A stretch of 64,000 nt of DNA from Schlesneria paludicola DSM 18645 (GCF_000255655.1 NZ_JH636434.1:2526613-2590612); one strand, 5' to 3'; positions 34,875-44,453 are shown, numbered from the stretch's first letter. Numbers and translations are program-made. The notes: generated by a model not told the origin, from the sequence alone.

Positions 34875-36881
34875 TCACGATGGCGCAAGCCGCATCCGCC
34901 CGATACGCGAAAGTCGGGTCCCGTGGACCGGATGCGGTGCTGTACGAACCGACGCTGGCAACCAGGCGGCCCGCGGAATGCGATCGTCAGTTGGTTCCTT
35001 CAGCACTGGCAGGCGAATCCCCTGTTGAATCGACTTGTACCGATCCAGCTCCGTCGGGTGAATGTAGATCCGTTTTGAAGCCGTAAGCTCCGTCAGCAGT
35101 TCGCTCAATGCCTGGCTCAGTCCCGCCCACAGGACGGTATTGGGATTCGTTCTGAGGGCCAGCCCCTGGTCCCCTGCGACTTCCATATACGGCCGCATCA
35201 CATCGACGATTTCCGGGAAGAGGACTTCCCCCTTGGCGCGGACGAACTCGACAATCGCTGCCTTCAACTGTCCGGCCGATGCAAGCTGCATCCACGGTGG
35301 TGCCGTCGACGCAGCGGGATCCGGCTTCGCACTTCGCGCCAGATCGTTGCGATGCTCGGCCTCGAGCATCGCAGTCACGCGGCTGTCGGAGGTCGCGCGG
35401 CGGCAACGATCCTGAGCCCAGTTGCGCAGGGCGAAGATCTTATCTTCCATCGTGATCGAAAGAGGAACCGTCGCACGCCAGGCTCGTTCCAAGTCGCCCT
35501 GCGCCAGAACACGGTGGTCACCAAAGGCTTCAATCAATGCCGACACGACGATCTGTTCCAGTTCCGATCCACTGAAGCCTTCGCTGCGACGCGCAATATC
35601 ATCGATGTCGAGCTGCTCTGTTTTCCAGCCGCGCTTTCTGAGATGGATTTCGAGAATGTTTCGGCGTTCTTCGAAATTCGGGAGATCGACGAAAAAGAGT
35701 TCATCAAATCGACCACGGCGCAGCATCTCGGGCGGAAGTCGTTCGATGGAGTTTGTCGTAGCAACGACGAAGATGGGCAGATCCAGCTCCATCATCCAGG
35801 TCAAAAACGTCCCAAGCAGCCGCACCATGGTGTTGTCGGCACCGGCGCGACCATCGTCTTCGACGCCAGCGAACCCTTTCTCAATTTCGTCGAGCCACAA
35901 CACGGCCGGAGCAATCGACTCTACCAGATTTAGCACGTTGCGCAGGTTTCGTTCGGATTCACCACGCTGTGCTCCCAGGACGGCCGCGATATCGAGGCGA
36001 ATCAGGGGAAAACTGAGAATCCGCGCCGTCGCACGGGCGGTCAGACTCTTTCCACACCCTTGTACCCCCAGCAACAGCACCCCTTTCGGCAGTGGGACGT
36101 TCTGTTCACGAGCGCGCGGAGAATACGCCTCGGCCCGTTTCGAGATCCAATCTTTGAGTTGATCCAAACCGCCGATGTCACTCGCACCGTCCTCAAGGTC
36201 GTAGAACTCGAGGATATCTGACGCCGTGGCAAGACTCCGCTTTTCCGAGATCAACGTCGCGAACAGATCATCGTTCAGTTCGCGGCACGAATGAAGTGCA
36301 CGTCGCCAGGCCTGACATGCTTCCTGCGCCGTCAATCCCATCACCGATTTGATCAGACGGTCTTCGTCGTCCGTACTGAGCTGTAATGTTGAAGCATCCG
36401 AGGTCTGCAGATCAGACCAAACCCGATCGAACTCCTCGCGCAAGTCGTCGTAGTCGGGCATGGGTAGCTTGATCTTGATCGACTCCTTCTCAAGCTCGAG
36501 CGGAACGGCGGAAACAGGACCAAAAAACAACAAGGTTTTCCGCTGCTTGATCAGTTGCGGCAGCACGTCGCGGATCGAACGGACAATATAAGGGTCGGAC
36601 AGGAACGGATGAAAATCTTTGACGAGAAACAGATGCTCGTCGGGATAGAGACTGAGTTGATCCAGCAGCAGTCGCGCCGACGGCGGTTCGTTGAATTGGT
36701 CGGACGCGGGCGGTTGCAGCCCCCGCGTAATCGTCCAGGTGACCAGCCCGCGTTCGAGCTCCATCGCCACCTCGGCCAGTTCGCGTTCCCAGCGATCTTC
36801 TTCCGCCGAGTTCAGAAAGATCAGCGGATACCCCGATTCGATCCGGGCACGAAGATCATTGAGGACGTTCGTCGTTTTCAT
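34875..36881 (-). CDS. Ycf46-like AAA ATPase
   Basis: The start at 36881 (MKTTNVLNDLRARIESGYP) is taken; the longer upstream frame to 37187 overlaps the divergent gene's leader and looks non-coding. 668 residues: an N-terminal domain with F-L-V-K-D-F-H-P-F-L and V-P-L-E-L-E-K-E as in chloroplast/cyanobacterial Ycf46 proteins. The AAA core follows with Walker A G-V-Q-G-C-G-K-S, Walker B A-V-L-W-L-D-E-I-E-K, sensor A-T-T-N-S-I and arginine finger R-R-G-R-F-D. A helical lid and an extra C-terminal domain of about 200 residues come last. The family is implicated in stress and inorganic-carbon responses in cyanobacteria (general knowledge). It converges with the uxuA-like gene. Confidence 0.82.
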   Translation of the reverse strand: MKTTNVLNDLRARIESGYPLIFLNSAEEDRWERELAEVAMELERGLVTWTITRGLQPPASDQFNEPPSARLLLDQLSLYPDEHLFLVKDFHPFLSDPYIVRSIRDVLPQLIKQRKTLLFFGPVSAVPLELEKESIKIKLPMPDYDDLREEFDRVWSDLQTSDASTLQLSTDDEDRLIKSVMGLTAQEACQAWRRALHSCRELNDDLFATLISEKRSLATASDILEFYDLEDGASDIGGLDQLKDWISKRAEAYSPRAREQNVPLPKGVLLLGVQGCGKSLTARATARILSFPLIRLDIAAVLGAQRGESERNLRNVLNLVESIAPAVLWLDEIEKGFAGVEDDGRAGADNTMVRLLGTFLTWMMELDLPIFVVATTNSIERLPPEMLRRGRFDELFFVDLPNFEERRNILEIHLRKRGWKTEQLDIDDIARRSEGFSGSELEQIVVSALIEAFGDHRVLAQGDLERAWRATVPLSITMEDKIFALRNWAQDRCRRATSDSRVTAMLEAEHRNDLARSAKPDPAASTAPPWMQLASAGQLKAAIVEFVRAKGEVLFPEIVDVMRPYMEVAGDQGLALRTNPNTVLWAGLSQALSELLTELTASKRIYIHPTELDRYKSIQQGIRLPVLKEPTDDRIPRAAWLPASVRTAPHPVHGTRLSRIGRMRLAPS

Positions 36882-37198
36882 AGGATCGTCTGTTCTCTCT
36901 CGGTCTCTGGGCGTGCCAGGAGAGCGGCTCGGTGAAATGGGACTCGGCTGACATGTGACATTCGTAACAACGAACGTCCAGTCTATCGATTTGGAAATCG
37001 AGTTTTCCATGGACCACCGTATCCTCGTTGGAAGGCCGTCGACACCGCTGCCGCAACAATTCACGGCCACCGCCCCCTTCAGAATTCGTTCTGAAAGCCC
37101 CACACGCCGACAGGGGTTTCCAACACGCTCGAGGTTGGCATCAAGCTGAAATTGGTCGTAGAGTGAGGCGATCGACGCGAGACACAAGGAGTGACGGT

Positions 37199-37651
37199 GT
37201 GGCCAACATCCTTTTTCTGAAACGATCGCTGCTCCTCTTCTGGGCGATTTGGCTATTCGTGATTCTTCTCAGTAACCTGACAGATGCCGCGAAAGAATTG
37301 GGCTTTCTCGGCGAATCCTGGGTATTCGCTTCAGGCAACTTCCAATTCCTGAAAGCGACAACCGCCCGGTACGGCAACCCCGCGATCGTGGATCGCCTGC
37401 TGTTTTGTGGTGTCATCAGTTGGGAAGGTCTCGCCGCACTGCTGTTCTGGCGAGCAACCTGGACTTACCGAGGCAAAAAAGCGGGCCGCGATCATCTCTA
37501 TCGCGCCTTTACGGCCTCACTGTCGTTATGGGCGGCATTCGTCATTGCCGATGAAATCTGTATCGCGTACGCACTGGAAGCGACGCATTTACGGCTATTC
37601 ATCGCCCAATTGGTGACACTCTTGGCGATCGAACTGCTGCCGGAAGAATGA
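37199..37651 (+). CDS. Small hypothetical membrane protein
   Basis: The GTG at 37199 is chosen because AAGGAG lies exactly seven bases upstream; codons before it are open to 37028 but read as non-coding. 150 residues with about four hydrophobic helices (L-L-L-F-W-A-I-W-L-F-V-I-L-L; L-L-F-C-G-V-I-S-W-E-G-L-A-A-L-L-F; A-A-F-V-I-A-D-E-I-C; L-F-I-A-Q-L-V-T-L-L-A-I-E-L). A motif A-D-E-I-C lies inside helix three. It is not homologous to anything I can name. It leaves divergently from the AAA ATPase gene. Confidence 0.65.
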   Translation: MANILFLKRSLLLFWAIWLFVILLSNLTDAAKELGFLGESWVFASGNFQFLKATTARYGNPAIVDRLLFCGVISWEGLAALLFWRATWTYRGKKAGRDHLYRAFTASLSLWAAFVIADEICIAYALEATHLRLFIAQLVTLLAIELLPEE

Positions 37652-37783
37652 CGCTTCCACACGTTCGTCGCGCGACAAAACGACCGCGATTGAAGCAACA
37701 GCGAAGGTCACATTCTCAAGTTGGATGCCGTTGGTTGGAGCCTTGTCAGATTTCGAAACGCGAACGAGGGTAGAAAGGGACGT

Positions 37784-39913
37784 CTAACGACGACCGAGAG
37801 AGCCTTTCGCCTGCTGGATCAACTGCAAAGGCCGGGGATCGTCGGGGCGCAACTGATGCGCCCTCTCCAATTGTGTAATCCCCTCTGGAATTTGCCTCTG
37901 CATCGTCAGCGCGACCCCCAACTGCAACCGGGCTTCAAACGACGACGAATCCAGATCAACCCCCTTCTGAGCATGGACGACCGCATCGACAGCGTTGCCG
38001 AGCTGCAGCTCAAGATGAGCCAGATTGATGTACGCCATCAAAAAGCCAGGATCATATTTGACGGCCTGCTTGAAACTCGCGATCGCATCGCGGGGACGAT
38101 TGCCTCGCGCCATGAGCAGTCCCAATTGAAAATGAGCGATGACGAACGCCGGATCGGCCTTGATTGCTTCACGGTATTCCAAGATCGCTTCGTCGAACTT
38201 ATCCAGCTGAGTTAACGTCTGAGCCAGGTCGAGATGGAATTGAGATCCGTCTGGATCCAATTTGATCGCGCGACGAAATTCCTGTGCGGCTTGGTCAAAC
38301 TGACCTCGCTTCACGTAAACCACCGCCAAGTGAGCATGAGCAATCGCGTTCTCGGGTTGTGGATCGAGCAGTTGACGGTACGTCGCTTCTGCTTCATCCA
38401 AGCGATTCTGCTCGCGCAGGACATCCCCCAGAACAAGATACGCCATCGGAAGTTTGTCCGTGGCAGCAATGATTTTCTTCGCGAGTTCTCCTGCCTCGTC
38501 GAATTGGCGTTGCCGCAGCAGCGATTGCGCAGCGTAGATCATGTTGCAGTACGGAAGCATGTCCTTCATGTCCGGCAGCGTTTCATCTGGAGAAACGGCG
38601 GCATCGTCACCTTTGCTTCCAGCCACATAACCGAGTGCCGCGAGTTTTTGCCGATCGCTTGTGGAGAGATTCAGATTGCTCGCCTCCGAAACAACGAACT
38701 GTTCCTGCATCGCCTCCAAAATTGACTGCATTTCGATGAGTCGATCATGGTCGGTCGAAACGAGATTGTTTTCTTCCCGCGGGTCGTCCGCCAGATTGAA
38801 CAACTCGGGGCGAGTCGTGTGAATGAACTTCCACTTGCCGGAAATGACGGTATGAAGCGGGCACCAACGGTTGCCTCGAAATGGCGCCTCGGTCTCGGCA
38901 TAGCACGGAACTTCCTGAACCGTATCACCCGCCAATGCCGCCCGAAGACTGCGACCGCTGAAATGCTTTGGCGCCGGCACACCCGCAAGATCCAACAGCG
39001 TGGGGGTCAGGTCCACTAGCGAAACAGGTTCGGCAACTCGCAGTCCCGGTCGGCAATATTTTCCTCCACCTGCGATGACCAGAGGCACGTGCAACGTGCT
39101 GTTGTAGACCAGCATCGAATGCTCTTCTTCATCGTGCTCGCCCAACCCTTCACCGTGATCGCCTGCCACGACAACCAGCGTCTGATCATCAAGGTGCTCG
39201 TCACGCAAGAATCGCCGGACTCGTTCCAACTGCTGATCTTCGACCGCGATTCCGGCGTCATAGGGCTGTTGTGCAAACTTGTCACCGAAACGATTGGGAC
39301 GCGCGTCATACGGATCATGTGCGTCGTACAGATGAATCCAGCAGAAAAATGGCCGTGACGTCCGATTCTTCAGCCACGCAAGCGCCGCCGTGACAACCGA
39401 CTCGCCATCGCGGCGTCGATCGGTCGAATGGGCCGCGGCTTTCGTCCCTGAGAGATCATCGTCATAAACATCGAACCCTCGCTCAAGCCCGAATTTGGAA
39501 TCCAGCACGAACGCCGCGACGAAGGCCCCGGTCTGGTACCCATGTCGCTGCAACAGTTCCGGCAACAACGGAATGTCTTTGGTCAGCCGCCCCGCCCCAT
39601 TGAGCCGCAATCCATGTTCGGGTGGGTACAGCCCTGTCAGCATGGTTGTGTGCGAAACCAGTGTCAGGGGCGCAGGGGCGTAGGCTCGCTCAAACACGAC
39701 ACCTGTTTTTGCCAAATCGTCAAGACTTTCCGTCAACCCTTGCGTGTAGCCATAGGCCCCAATGTGATCCGCTCGCGTGGTATCGAACGTGATCAGAATC
39801 ACATTCGGCCGACTGGGACGCCAGAAGGAATAACCCGTCAGCACAAGGGCAATTGCCGAGACAAACACGCACACTCGAATCGATCGAGATCGCACCGCTG
39901 TGGATAGATTCAC
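37784..39913 (-). CDS. Sulfatase-superfamily protein with C-terminal TPR repeats
   Basis: 709 residues. A single N-terminal helix (about 12-28) anchors it outside the cytoplasm. The alkaline-phosphatase-superfamily core (about 35-390) shows L-I-T-F-D-T-T-R-A-D-H-I-G, A-P-L-T-L-V-S-H-T-T-M-L-T-G, V-V-A-G-D-H-G-E-G-L-G-E-H and F-N-L-A-D-D-P-R-E-E-N-N-L. The sulfatase signature C/S-x-P-x-R is absent: the equivalent stretch is T-L-V-S-H, so a formylglycine cannot form and Thr is the candidate nucleophile. From about 450 to 700 there are at least six TPR units. It is more likely a phospho- or phosphoethanolamine-type hydrolase/transferase or a binding protein than a true sulfatase. It converges with the gene ending at 37651. 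Confidence 0.85.
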   Translation of the reverse strand: MNLSTAVRSRSIRVCVFVSAIALVLTGYSFWRPSRPNVILITFDTTRADHIGAYGYTQGLTESLDDLAKTGVVFERAYAPAPLTLVSHTTMLTGLYPPEHGLRLNGAGRLTKDIPLLPELLQRHGYQTGAFVAAFVLDSKFGLERGFDVYDDDLSGTKAAAHSTDRRRDGESVVTAALAWLKNRTSRPFFCWIHLYDAHDPYDARPNRFGDKFAQQPYDAGIAVEDQQLERVRRFLRDEHLDDQTLVVVAGDHGEGLGEHDEEEHSMLVYNSTLHVPLVIAGGGKYCRPGLRVAEPVSLVDLTPTLLDLAGVPAPKHFSGRSLRAALAGDTVQEVPCYAETEAPFRGNRWCPLHTVISGKWKFIHTTRPELFNLADDPREENNLVSTDHDRLIEMQSILEAMQEQFVVSEASNLNLSTSDRQKLAALGYVAGSKGDDAAVSPDETLPDMKDMLPYCNMIYAAQSLLRQRQFDEAGELAKKIIAATDKLPMAYLVLGDVLREQNRLDEAEATYRQLLDPQPENAIAHAHLAVVYVKRGQFDQAAQEFRRAIKLDPDGSQFHLDLAQTLTQLDKFDEAILEYREAIKADPAFVIAHFQLGLLMARGNRPRDAIASFKQAVKYDPGFLMAYINLAHLELQLGNAVDAVVHAQKGVDLDSSSFEARLQLGVALTMQRQIPEGITQLERAHQLRPDDPRPLQLIQQAKGSLGRR

Positions 39914-39963
39914 GGAAACACTTATTGTAAACGACTTGTGATAGTAAACAGCTTATTGAAATA

Positions 39964-40065
39964 GCGGGACGGGCTCATTCTTCTGCGGCAAAGAGAAGGA
40001 TTATTGGGAACAAAGCACGATGGACTCCAATGCCCCTGGCGAATGTGCTTGCCTCCTTCTCTCGA
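39964..40065 (-). repeat. MITE-like dispersed repeat, truncated copy
   Basis: It reads CGGGACGGGCTCATTCTTCT and AAAGAGAAGGATTATTGGGA on the plus strand, the same order as in the copy at 45869 and opposite to copy 1. Its outer terminal repeat is missing and it abuts the next copy head to head. Confidence 0.5.
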
Positions 40066-40208
40066 GTCACCGTTTGCAGCCCGAAGAGAGTGGGACAGGC
40101 ACATTTTCCCGGTTCAATTAGAATCCACGGTGCATCGGCTTGAGTCATCCAACCAACCATCCATCTACTGCGGGAAGATGAGCCAGTCCCCGACCTGTGA
40201 ACGGTGAC
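40066..40208 (+). repeat. MITE-like dispersed repeat, copy 2
   Basis: 143 bases bounded by GTCACCGTTTGCAG and CTGTGAACGGTGAC. It holds GGCACATTTTCCCGGTTCAA, TAGAATCCACGGTG and GCGGGAAGATGAGCCAGTCC in the same order as copies 1 and 4. Confidence 0.7.
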
Positions 40209-40262
40209 TTCTCTCGGAGTCACCTTATTTCAATAGGTTGTTAAACAGACTGCAAACATGCG

Positions 40263-40727
40263 CTATTTGGTTGTCAGCTCAAACTTCAACTCCTTTTGAG
40301 GTTCGCCTTCAACAACTTTCAGCGTAAATCGGGACTTACGAGGATCACTATAGCGATCCTTGAGGAGATCAGTTCCAACAAAACTGCCCGTGGATTTACG
40401 GTATACTTTCCCCAGAAATGTCAGTTTATACTCACCCGCTGGCAGCCCATCACCGGCCGAATAGGTGGTGAATTCAAAGTGACCACCTTTACCCGTGACC
40501 ACCGGCCGGGGGGACCCGATTCGTTGCGAGCCGTCAGCACTATGCAGCAAAATCGCAATTTTCTCTTCGGGCGTTCCATTCACAAGGACGTTGCCGCTGA
40601 CAGGTGTCACAACCTTCACATCACCGTGCATGATTTTGTTCAGTCGCTCGCTGTCCGAAAGGCCGCTGCTGCACCCCGCAAGGATCGTCACGACCAGCCC
40701 TGCACACAATTTCCCAAGAATTGACAT
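40263..40727 (-). CDS. Transthyretin-like lipoprotein associated with DUF1559
   Basis: The ATG at 40725-40727 has GGAAGAG upstream. 154 residues with a lipobox (T-I-L-A-G-C, Cys19). The body is a beta-sandwich like that of carboxypeptidase-regulatory domains: V-S-G-N-V-L-V-N-G-T-P-E-E-K, G-K-G-G-H-F-E-F and G-L-P-A-G-E-Y-K-L-T-F-L-G. It lies downstream of a DUF1559 gene on the same strand, with 272 bases between them. The pair mirrors that at 27371-29011 but in reverse order. Confidence 0.82.
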   Translation of the reverse strand: MSILGKLCAGLVVTILAGCSSGLSDSERLNKIMHGDVKVVTPVSGNVLVNGTPEEKIAILLHSADGSQRIGSPRPVVTGKGGHFEFTTYSAGDGLPAGEYKLTFLGKVYRKSTGSFVGTDLLKDRYSDPRKSRFTLKVVEGEPQKELKFELTTK

Positions 40728-40812
40728 AACAGACTCTTCCCAAACGCCAGACACCGACGCTGATGTTTCATTGGACCACAAAACAGAACAGGCACCGAGT
40801 CGCCTGAGGAGA

Positions 40813-40937
40813 GTCACCGTTCACGGGTCAGCAAGGGGACTTGACGCAATCTCATCGGCAACGCGTATCATGTCAAAACGGTCCTACGCGGCATGACACG
40901 CCGGTTGCGACGCAATCCCAAATCCGAAAACGGTGAC
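40813..40937. repeat. Inverted repeat sharing the MITE-like termini
   Basis: GTCACCGTTCACGG at 40813 and CGAAAACGGTGAC ending at 40937 are inverted copies of the MITE-like termini, extended by GGAGA outside each arm. The interior does not match the other copies, so this may be a divergent family member. It lies between a DUF1559 gene and its lipoprotein partner. Confidence 0.4.
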
Positions 40938-40999
40938 TCCGAGGAGACAACCCGGTGCGAGTTCCCGACATCACAAACAGACTCGTGGCAGAACGCCGA

Positions 41000-42103
41000 T
41001 CAGAATTCGCCGTTCGGTGAACCCGAACCCTGTGTGACCCCTTCTGCAAACACAACGTTTGACATATTCTGAGCCAAAAAGCGAACCGTTCCGTCGCCCA
41101 TTAGGACGTGCGCGCCACCGGGGTGGAAGGCGTACATGCTGTAATCAAAGAGGTTTGTGCAGTTAATCACACAGGGGCCCTCGTTGCCGCTACCGAGCAG
41201 GTCGGAACCTTTGAACCAGAGTTGGACGCTGTTCCAGTCAGTCCAAGCCCCTCCGTACACCGAACTGGTCGTCATGGTCACCGGGCCAATAACACCCTGG
41301 ACCGGTCCGCCGCTGCCCTGAGACAACGTGCTGCTTCCGTTAGGCGACGTGTAAATCAGTTTTCCGTTTGAATACCAGTTGGGACGACCAGCAATTTCAC
41401 ACATCAGAAACGTATTCGAAGTCCCATCGGTGACCTGAGCGACTGACGGACGCATCGTGGACGTGTTCAGAATTCCAGACCTGTCAACCACGGAAGGCTT
41501 GGCTGCCTGGTAGATGTTCGCAAGAGTGTGGCGAATCCCGCTCGACGCACCGTAATCGTTTGCACTACCGACATTGTATGCACCCGTGACCCCGTTCTGG
41601 GCCAGAGTTGCATCTTGACTGATCACCAGAGTCGAGTTTCGGGGAACCGAGGGGCACATCAAAGCGGTAATCGCCGTCGACGAGAACGTCGTAAAATTCT
41701 GCGACGCCGCGTAGTTCGTCCCACCGACGGAACTCATGTTCAGCGGTCCACCTGTGGCGGTGCCGAATCCAATTGGCACGCTGAAATTAATCTGGCTATA
41801 AAGATTTCCCTGATCGATATACGGCAGTAGGTATTCGATGAATCCGTGGGCGTTATAGTCATTTCGAGGCGCGGGAAGATTATCAACCGTGCCGACTGGT
41901 GGAAACTGATTGAACGTCGACTCGTAGTTGAAAAACGCCAACCCCAGTTGCTTCAAGTTATTCTTGCATTGAGTACGGCGGGCAGCCTCACGCGCCTGTT
42001 GCACAGCAGGTAACAATAGTGCAATTAACACTGCAATAATTGCGATGACCACTAACAATTCGATCAAGGTAAATCCCGACCTACGAAACCAAGTCCTGAA
42101 CAT
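41000..42103 (-). CDS. DUF1559 pseudopilin-like protein
   Basis: 367 residues. The N-terminus [17 protein letters not shown] with following [18 protein letters not shown] is the prepilin-like start of the family. The beta-rich DUF1559 domain ends with [13 protein letters not shown]. It is paralogous to the protein at 27371, nearly identical over the first 60 residues and divergent after. The lipoprotein at 40263 lies downstream and is probably in the same transcription unit. Confidence 0.95.
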   Translation of the reverse strand: MFRTWFRRSGFTLIELLVVIAIIAVLIALLLPAVQQAREAARRTQCKNNLKQLGLAFFNYESTFNQFPPVGTVDNLPAPRNDYNAHGFIEYLLPYIDQGNLYSQINFSVPIGFGTATGGPLNMSSVGGTNYAASQNFTTFSSTAITALMCPSVPRNSTLVISQDATLAQNGVTGAYNVGSANDYGASSGIRHTLANIYQAAKPSVVDRSGILNTSTMRPSVAQVTDGTSNTFLMCEIAGRPNWYSNGKLIYTSPNGSSTLSQGSGGPVQGVIGPVTMTTSSVYGGAWTDWNSVQLWFKGSDLLGSGNEGPCVINCTNLFDYSMYAFHPGGAHVLMGDGTVRFLAQNMSNVVFAEGVTQGSGSPNGEF

Positions 42104-42818
42104 TCGCCAATCCTCAAAAACAACAACTCAAGATGGCGCCGGTCTCGCCTAATGGCAAGCGGGGCGACGATCGGAATTATAGGGAGAAACAATGAAGAGG
42201 CGATGAACAAAGCACGTTCGATCGGTAGTGATAGTCAATCCGCACCTGATACATCTTTTTGAATGATATGTTCCTGTCCGACAATAGGTTGCACGTTACC
42301 CATAGACACCAGCGATGAATTAGATGAACAAGATGCAAGGTTCGTCGCTTCGGTAAAGTGCGTGACAAAACCGCAGGCGCGAATCAACTAGAAAATCAGG
42401 ATGTTGACGACAACCGTCTCACCCTGCCATAAGATGACAAATACGTTAGAAGTTGACATGGCACTTTGTATACCACCCCTGGCAATCGTTCGCAGACCGG
42501 AGACAGAGAGGGACGGGCAAACTCCCCTCAGAATGTCATGTAACCGATCACCGTCTGAAGAGAGGGGAACAGGGCACATTTCCCCGGACCATTGGAATCC
42601 ACAGTGCTTCGGCCATGGCAACTCTGTCCTTAGTCGCGGGAAAATGAGTTAGTCCCCGGCCTGTGAACGGTTACGAATGTCATTCGTCACGCGGCTTTCG
42701 TATCTTTTTTTGGTACGTACGCCGCCAATTCGTTGGTCTCCATTTTCCTCAGAATTCGGCGAGTGTGACGCCTGAACATTTGTGACTTATGCACAAGAGC
42801 ACGCGAGGAGAGACTGCG
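42104..42818. other. Intergenic stretch between divergent genes, holding one MITE-like copy
   Basis: The upstream regions of the DUF1559 gene (minus) and the ankyrin gene (plus) meet here. Apart from the repeat at 42540-42674 nothing is recognised. Confidence 0.4.
42540..42674 (+). repeat. MITE-like dispersed repeat, copy 4
   Basis: 135 bases bounded by GTAACCGATCACCG and CTGTGAACGGTTAC. The inner part carries GGGCACATTTCCCCGGACCA, TTGGAATCCACAGTG and GCGGGAAAATGAGTTAGTCC, collinear with copies 1 and 2. Confidence 0.75.
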
Positions 42819-44282
42819 ATGACGCTTTCCGATTTTCACGGCATCAAGGCCAAGTCAGCAATCGACGCACTCGCCATCGCGGCGGGGGCCGGCATGATCA
42901 AACAAATGCAACTCCTGCTCGCTGACGGCACAGATATCAATGGGGTCGCATCATTTCCGCAGGTGACTCCACTCGCATCCGCTGCGGGAGACGGCGTCAT
43001 CAAATCCGTCGAGTTTCTGCTCAAAAACGGTGCAGACATTAACAATCCCGGCCCCAACCACAAGACGCCGCTGATGCATGCATGCTCCTGCGGCGGGAAG
43101 AAGGGATCGCAGGTCGCGGCGGCACTGATAAAAGCAGGCGCGGACATTGCATGCGTCCGCAGTTCCGACGAAATGACCGCGTTGAAGTTTGCTGTCGGCA
43201 ATTCCACACCTGAATTGATTCAAATGCTCATCGATCACGGCGCAGACGTGGATGGACCTCCAGGAACGGATCAGACAGCCTTAATGCTGGCAGCGAGAGC
43301 AGACGACGTCGAGGCACTTAAGGTGCTGGTCCGCAATGGAGCCGATACGTCACGCCCCTGCAAATTGCCTTGGGCGAAGAATCGGACCGCGTTGGGACTC
43401 GCGGGATTAGAGAAGTGTAAAAAGGCCGTGAAATTTCTCACTTCTCTCGATTCCGATGCGCCCGTCGTGAGCGAGCAGGCTCCCATTCTCACGCCAGACA
43501 ACCCACTCTTTCCACTTCTCCCTTGGATCAAGCGTCAAGAACGGCCCTGTTGGCTGCCCATGGTGGAAGATGGCGATGGTGACGTCATGACATCCAAGTT
43601 CGGTGGCATTCCATGGCTGGATGTGAATGAATCCTGGCCAACTTGCAAAGCATGCCACCTGCCGCTCGAACTATTTCTTCAGCTGAATCTCGCGGAGCTT
43701 CCCGCGGAGCTGAACAGCCGCTTTGGAACCGGGCTGCTGCAATTTTTCTATTGCACAGAGCAGGGCGAAGAGTGCGAGGGTGAGAATGGTTGGGAACCGT
43801 TTTCGGATTCTGTTTCTCGCGTCAGAATTGTGTCACCGCACGGCATGGCAGCTCAGATTCCTTGCCAAAACCGGTGTGACGCCAAGCGGATCATCGAATG
43901 GGAAAAAACCGTTGACTACCCGAGTCCGGCCGAGCACGACCAGTTGGGCATCATCATCGACTACCACTTCAATGACGTACCGTTCAAGCCGACGGAAATA
44001 ACCTGCAAGGAACTCGGACTGCATTTCACGGGTATCGAATTTGTGGACTCCCTTGGAGAAATCGTCCAGAGTCTTCCGGGAGACAAACTCGCAGGCTGGC
44101 CGTGTTGGGTTCAAGGAGTCGAGTATCCCCACTGTCCAAAATGTGGTGAGCGAATGGAGCTCCTGTTCCAGATCGGATCGGAAGATCATATTCCGTTCAT
44201 GTTTGGCGACTGTGGGATCGGCCATATCACACAGTGCCGCCAACACAAAGAGGTTGTCGCTTTCGGTTGGGCATGCTCCTGA
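42819..44282 (+). CDS. Ankyrin-repeat protein fused to DUF1963
   Basis: The ATG at 42819 is chosen because GAGGAGAG lies six bases upstream; an ATG ten codons earlier is open. 487 residues without a signal peptide. Residues about 10-215 hold six ankyrin units (for example L-L-A-D-G-T-D-I-N-G, L-L-K-N-G-A-D-I-N-N, L-I-D-H-G-A-D-V-D-G). The C-terminal 250 residues look like DUF1963 (YwqG-like): S-K-F-G-G-I-P-W-L-D, W-P-T-C-K-A-C-H-L-P-L-E-L-F-L-Q-L-N-L and L-L-Q-F-F-Y-C-T, with a C-P-K-C-G zinc-ribbon-like pair near the end. The fusion suggests a protein-binding adaptor. It stands alone before the MFS gene. Confidence 0.8.
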   Translation: MTLSDFHGIKAKSAIDALAIAAGAGMIKQMQLLLADGTDINGVASFPQVTPLASAAGDGVIKSVEFLLKNGADINNPGPNHKTPLMHACSCGGKKGSQVAAALIKAGADIACVRSSDEMTALKFAVGNSTPELIQMLIDHGADVDGPPGTDQTALMLAARADDVEALKVLVRNGADTSRPCKLPWAKNRTALGLAGLEKCKKAVKFLTSLDSDAPVVSEQAPILTPDNPLFPLLPWIKRQERPCWLPMVEDGDGDVMTSKFGGIPWLDVNESWPTCKACHLPLELFLQLNLAELPAELNSRFGTGLLQFFYCTEQGEECEGENGWEPFSDSVSRVRIVSPHGMAAQIPCQNRCDAKRIIEWEKTVDYPSPAEHDQLGIIIDYHFNDVPFKPTEITCKELGLHFTGIEFVDSLGEIVQSLPGDKLAGWPCWVQGVEYPHCPKCGERMELLFQIGSEDHIPFMFGDCGIGHITQCRQHKEVVAFGWACS

Positions 44283-44453
44283 AATTCCTCCAACTTGGGA
44301 ATCTGACTTTTCACCGCGTTGTTGTCCACCCCATGATGGCCAACGTAGAATCCGCCAATCTTGAAATCATCCCCCAGTGTCGATCGTAACACCCAAGGCC
44401 ACGGTCGGCGGGTGACGGCGATTTCTTTCTCCTGTTGAAAATCAAATTGATCC

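Larger units (their letters stand above)
39914..40262. other. Intergenic stretch made mostly of MITE-like repeats
   Basis: A truncated copy lies at about 39964-40065 in one orientation and a complete copy follows at 40066-40208 in the other. A small hairpin GGTGAC/GTCACC (40203-40222) ends the region. No gene. Confidence 0.6.

Noticed and set aside
36882-37187. Upstream extension of the AAA ATPase gene by 102 codons
   Set aside because: Translation is compositionally random and overlaps the leader of the divergent gene; family members begin at the chosen Met.
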